From an uncultured Gemella sp. (GTDB taxonomy: Bacteria; Bacillota; Bacilli; Staphylococcales; Gemellaceae): a DNA stretch of 5,067 nucleotides. The stretch is taken from positions 1 through 5,067 of the forward strand of contig CALHQV010000257.1 in NCBI GenBank assembly GCA_938038035.1, in the 5' to 3' direction. Position numbers and translations under genes: made by a program. Under the pieces are notes generated by a model. That model did no database searches and was not told where the DNA came from. It saw only the letters and a program-made list of their open reading frames with translations. This document shows positions 5,067 through 5,067 of this stretch, piece after piece. Position 1 is the stretch's first letter; each line of letters starts with the position of its first letter.

Positions 5067-5067
5067 C

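Overview
The window is AT-rich, gene-dense bacterial DNA. It has strong AGGAGG-type ribosome binding sites, two lipoprotein signal peptides and U-tailed hairpin terminators, which points to a low-GC Gram-positive (Bacillota, Bacilli). From general familiarity I would guess a Gemella-like or related oral/host-associated coccus, but nothing in the window fixes the genus. All five convincing genes are on the minus strand, so transcription runs from high to low coordinates.

Layout in transcription order. (1) 5066-4353 is a HAD-superfamily phosphatase with its own perfect-stem terminator at 4260-4298. (2) 4129-3398 and 3242-2385 are tandem paralogous lipoproteins, each with two rhodanese domains. 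The first keeps both catalytic cysteines. The second has serine at both positions and carries a C-terminal extension with a Cys-Cys pair and ten histidines. The first gene has a clear sigma-A promoter (about 4163-4191). The second has a likely promoter of its own (-10 at 3328-3333) and a structured 5' leader, and ends at a terminator (2314-2374). (3) 2249-759 and 748-149 form a tight two-gene operon. It encodes a fusion of a DUF2064/TIGR04282-like GT-A domain with an APH-like kinase-fold domain, followed by a TVP38/TMEM64 (DedA-superfamily, VTT-domain) membrane protein. The stop codon of the first gene lies inside the Shine-Dalgarno sequence of the second, and the operon ends at a hairpin built partly from the last codons of the membrane-protein gene. 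(4) 1-126 looks like the terminal part of an insertion sequence, probably ISL3 family, that continues past the left edge.

How the parts may fit together (inference): four products concern the envelope or modification of a small molecule. Two are anchored outside the membrane (rhodanese lipoproteins), one is in the membrane (VTT protein) and one is cytosolic (transferase-kinase fusion). The most unusual feature is the active/inactive pair of tandem rhodanese lipoproteins, the inactive one having acquired a metal-binding-type tail. The second is the kinase-fold domain whose catalytic HGD motif reads NTE. The HAD phosphatase is separately terminated and probably unrelated.
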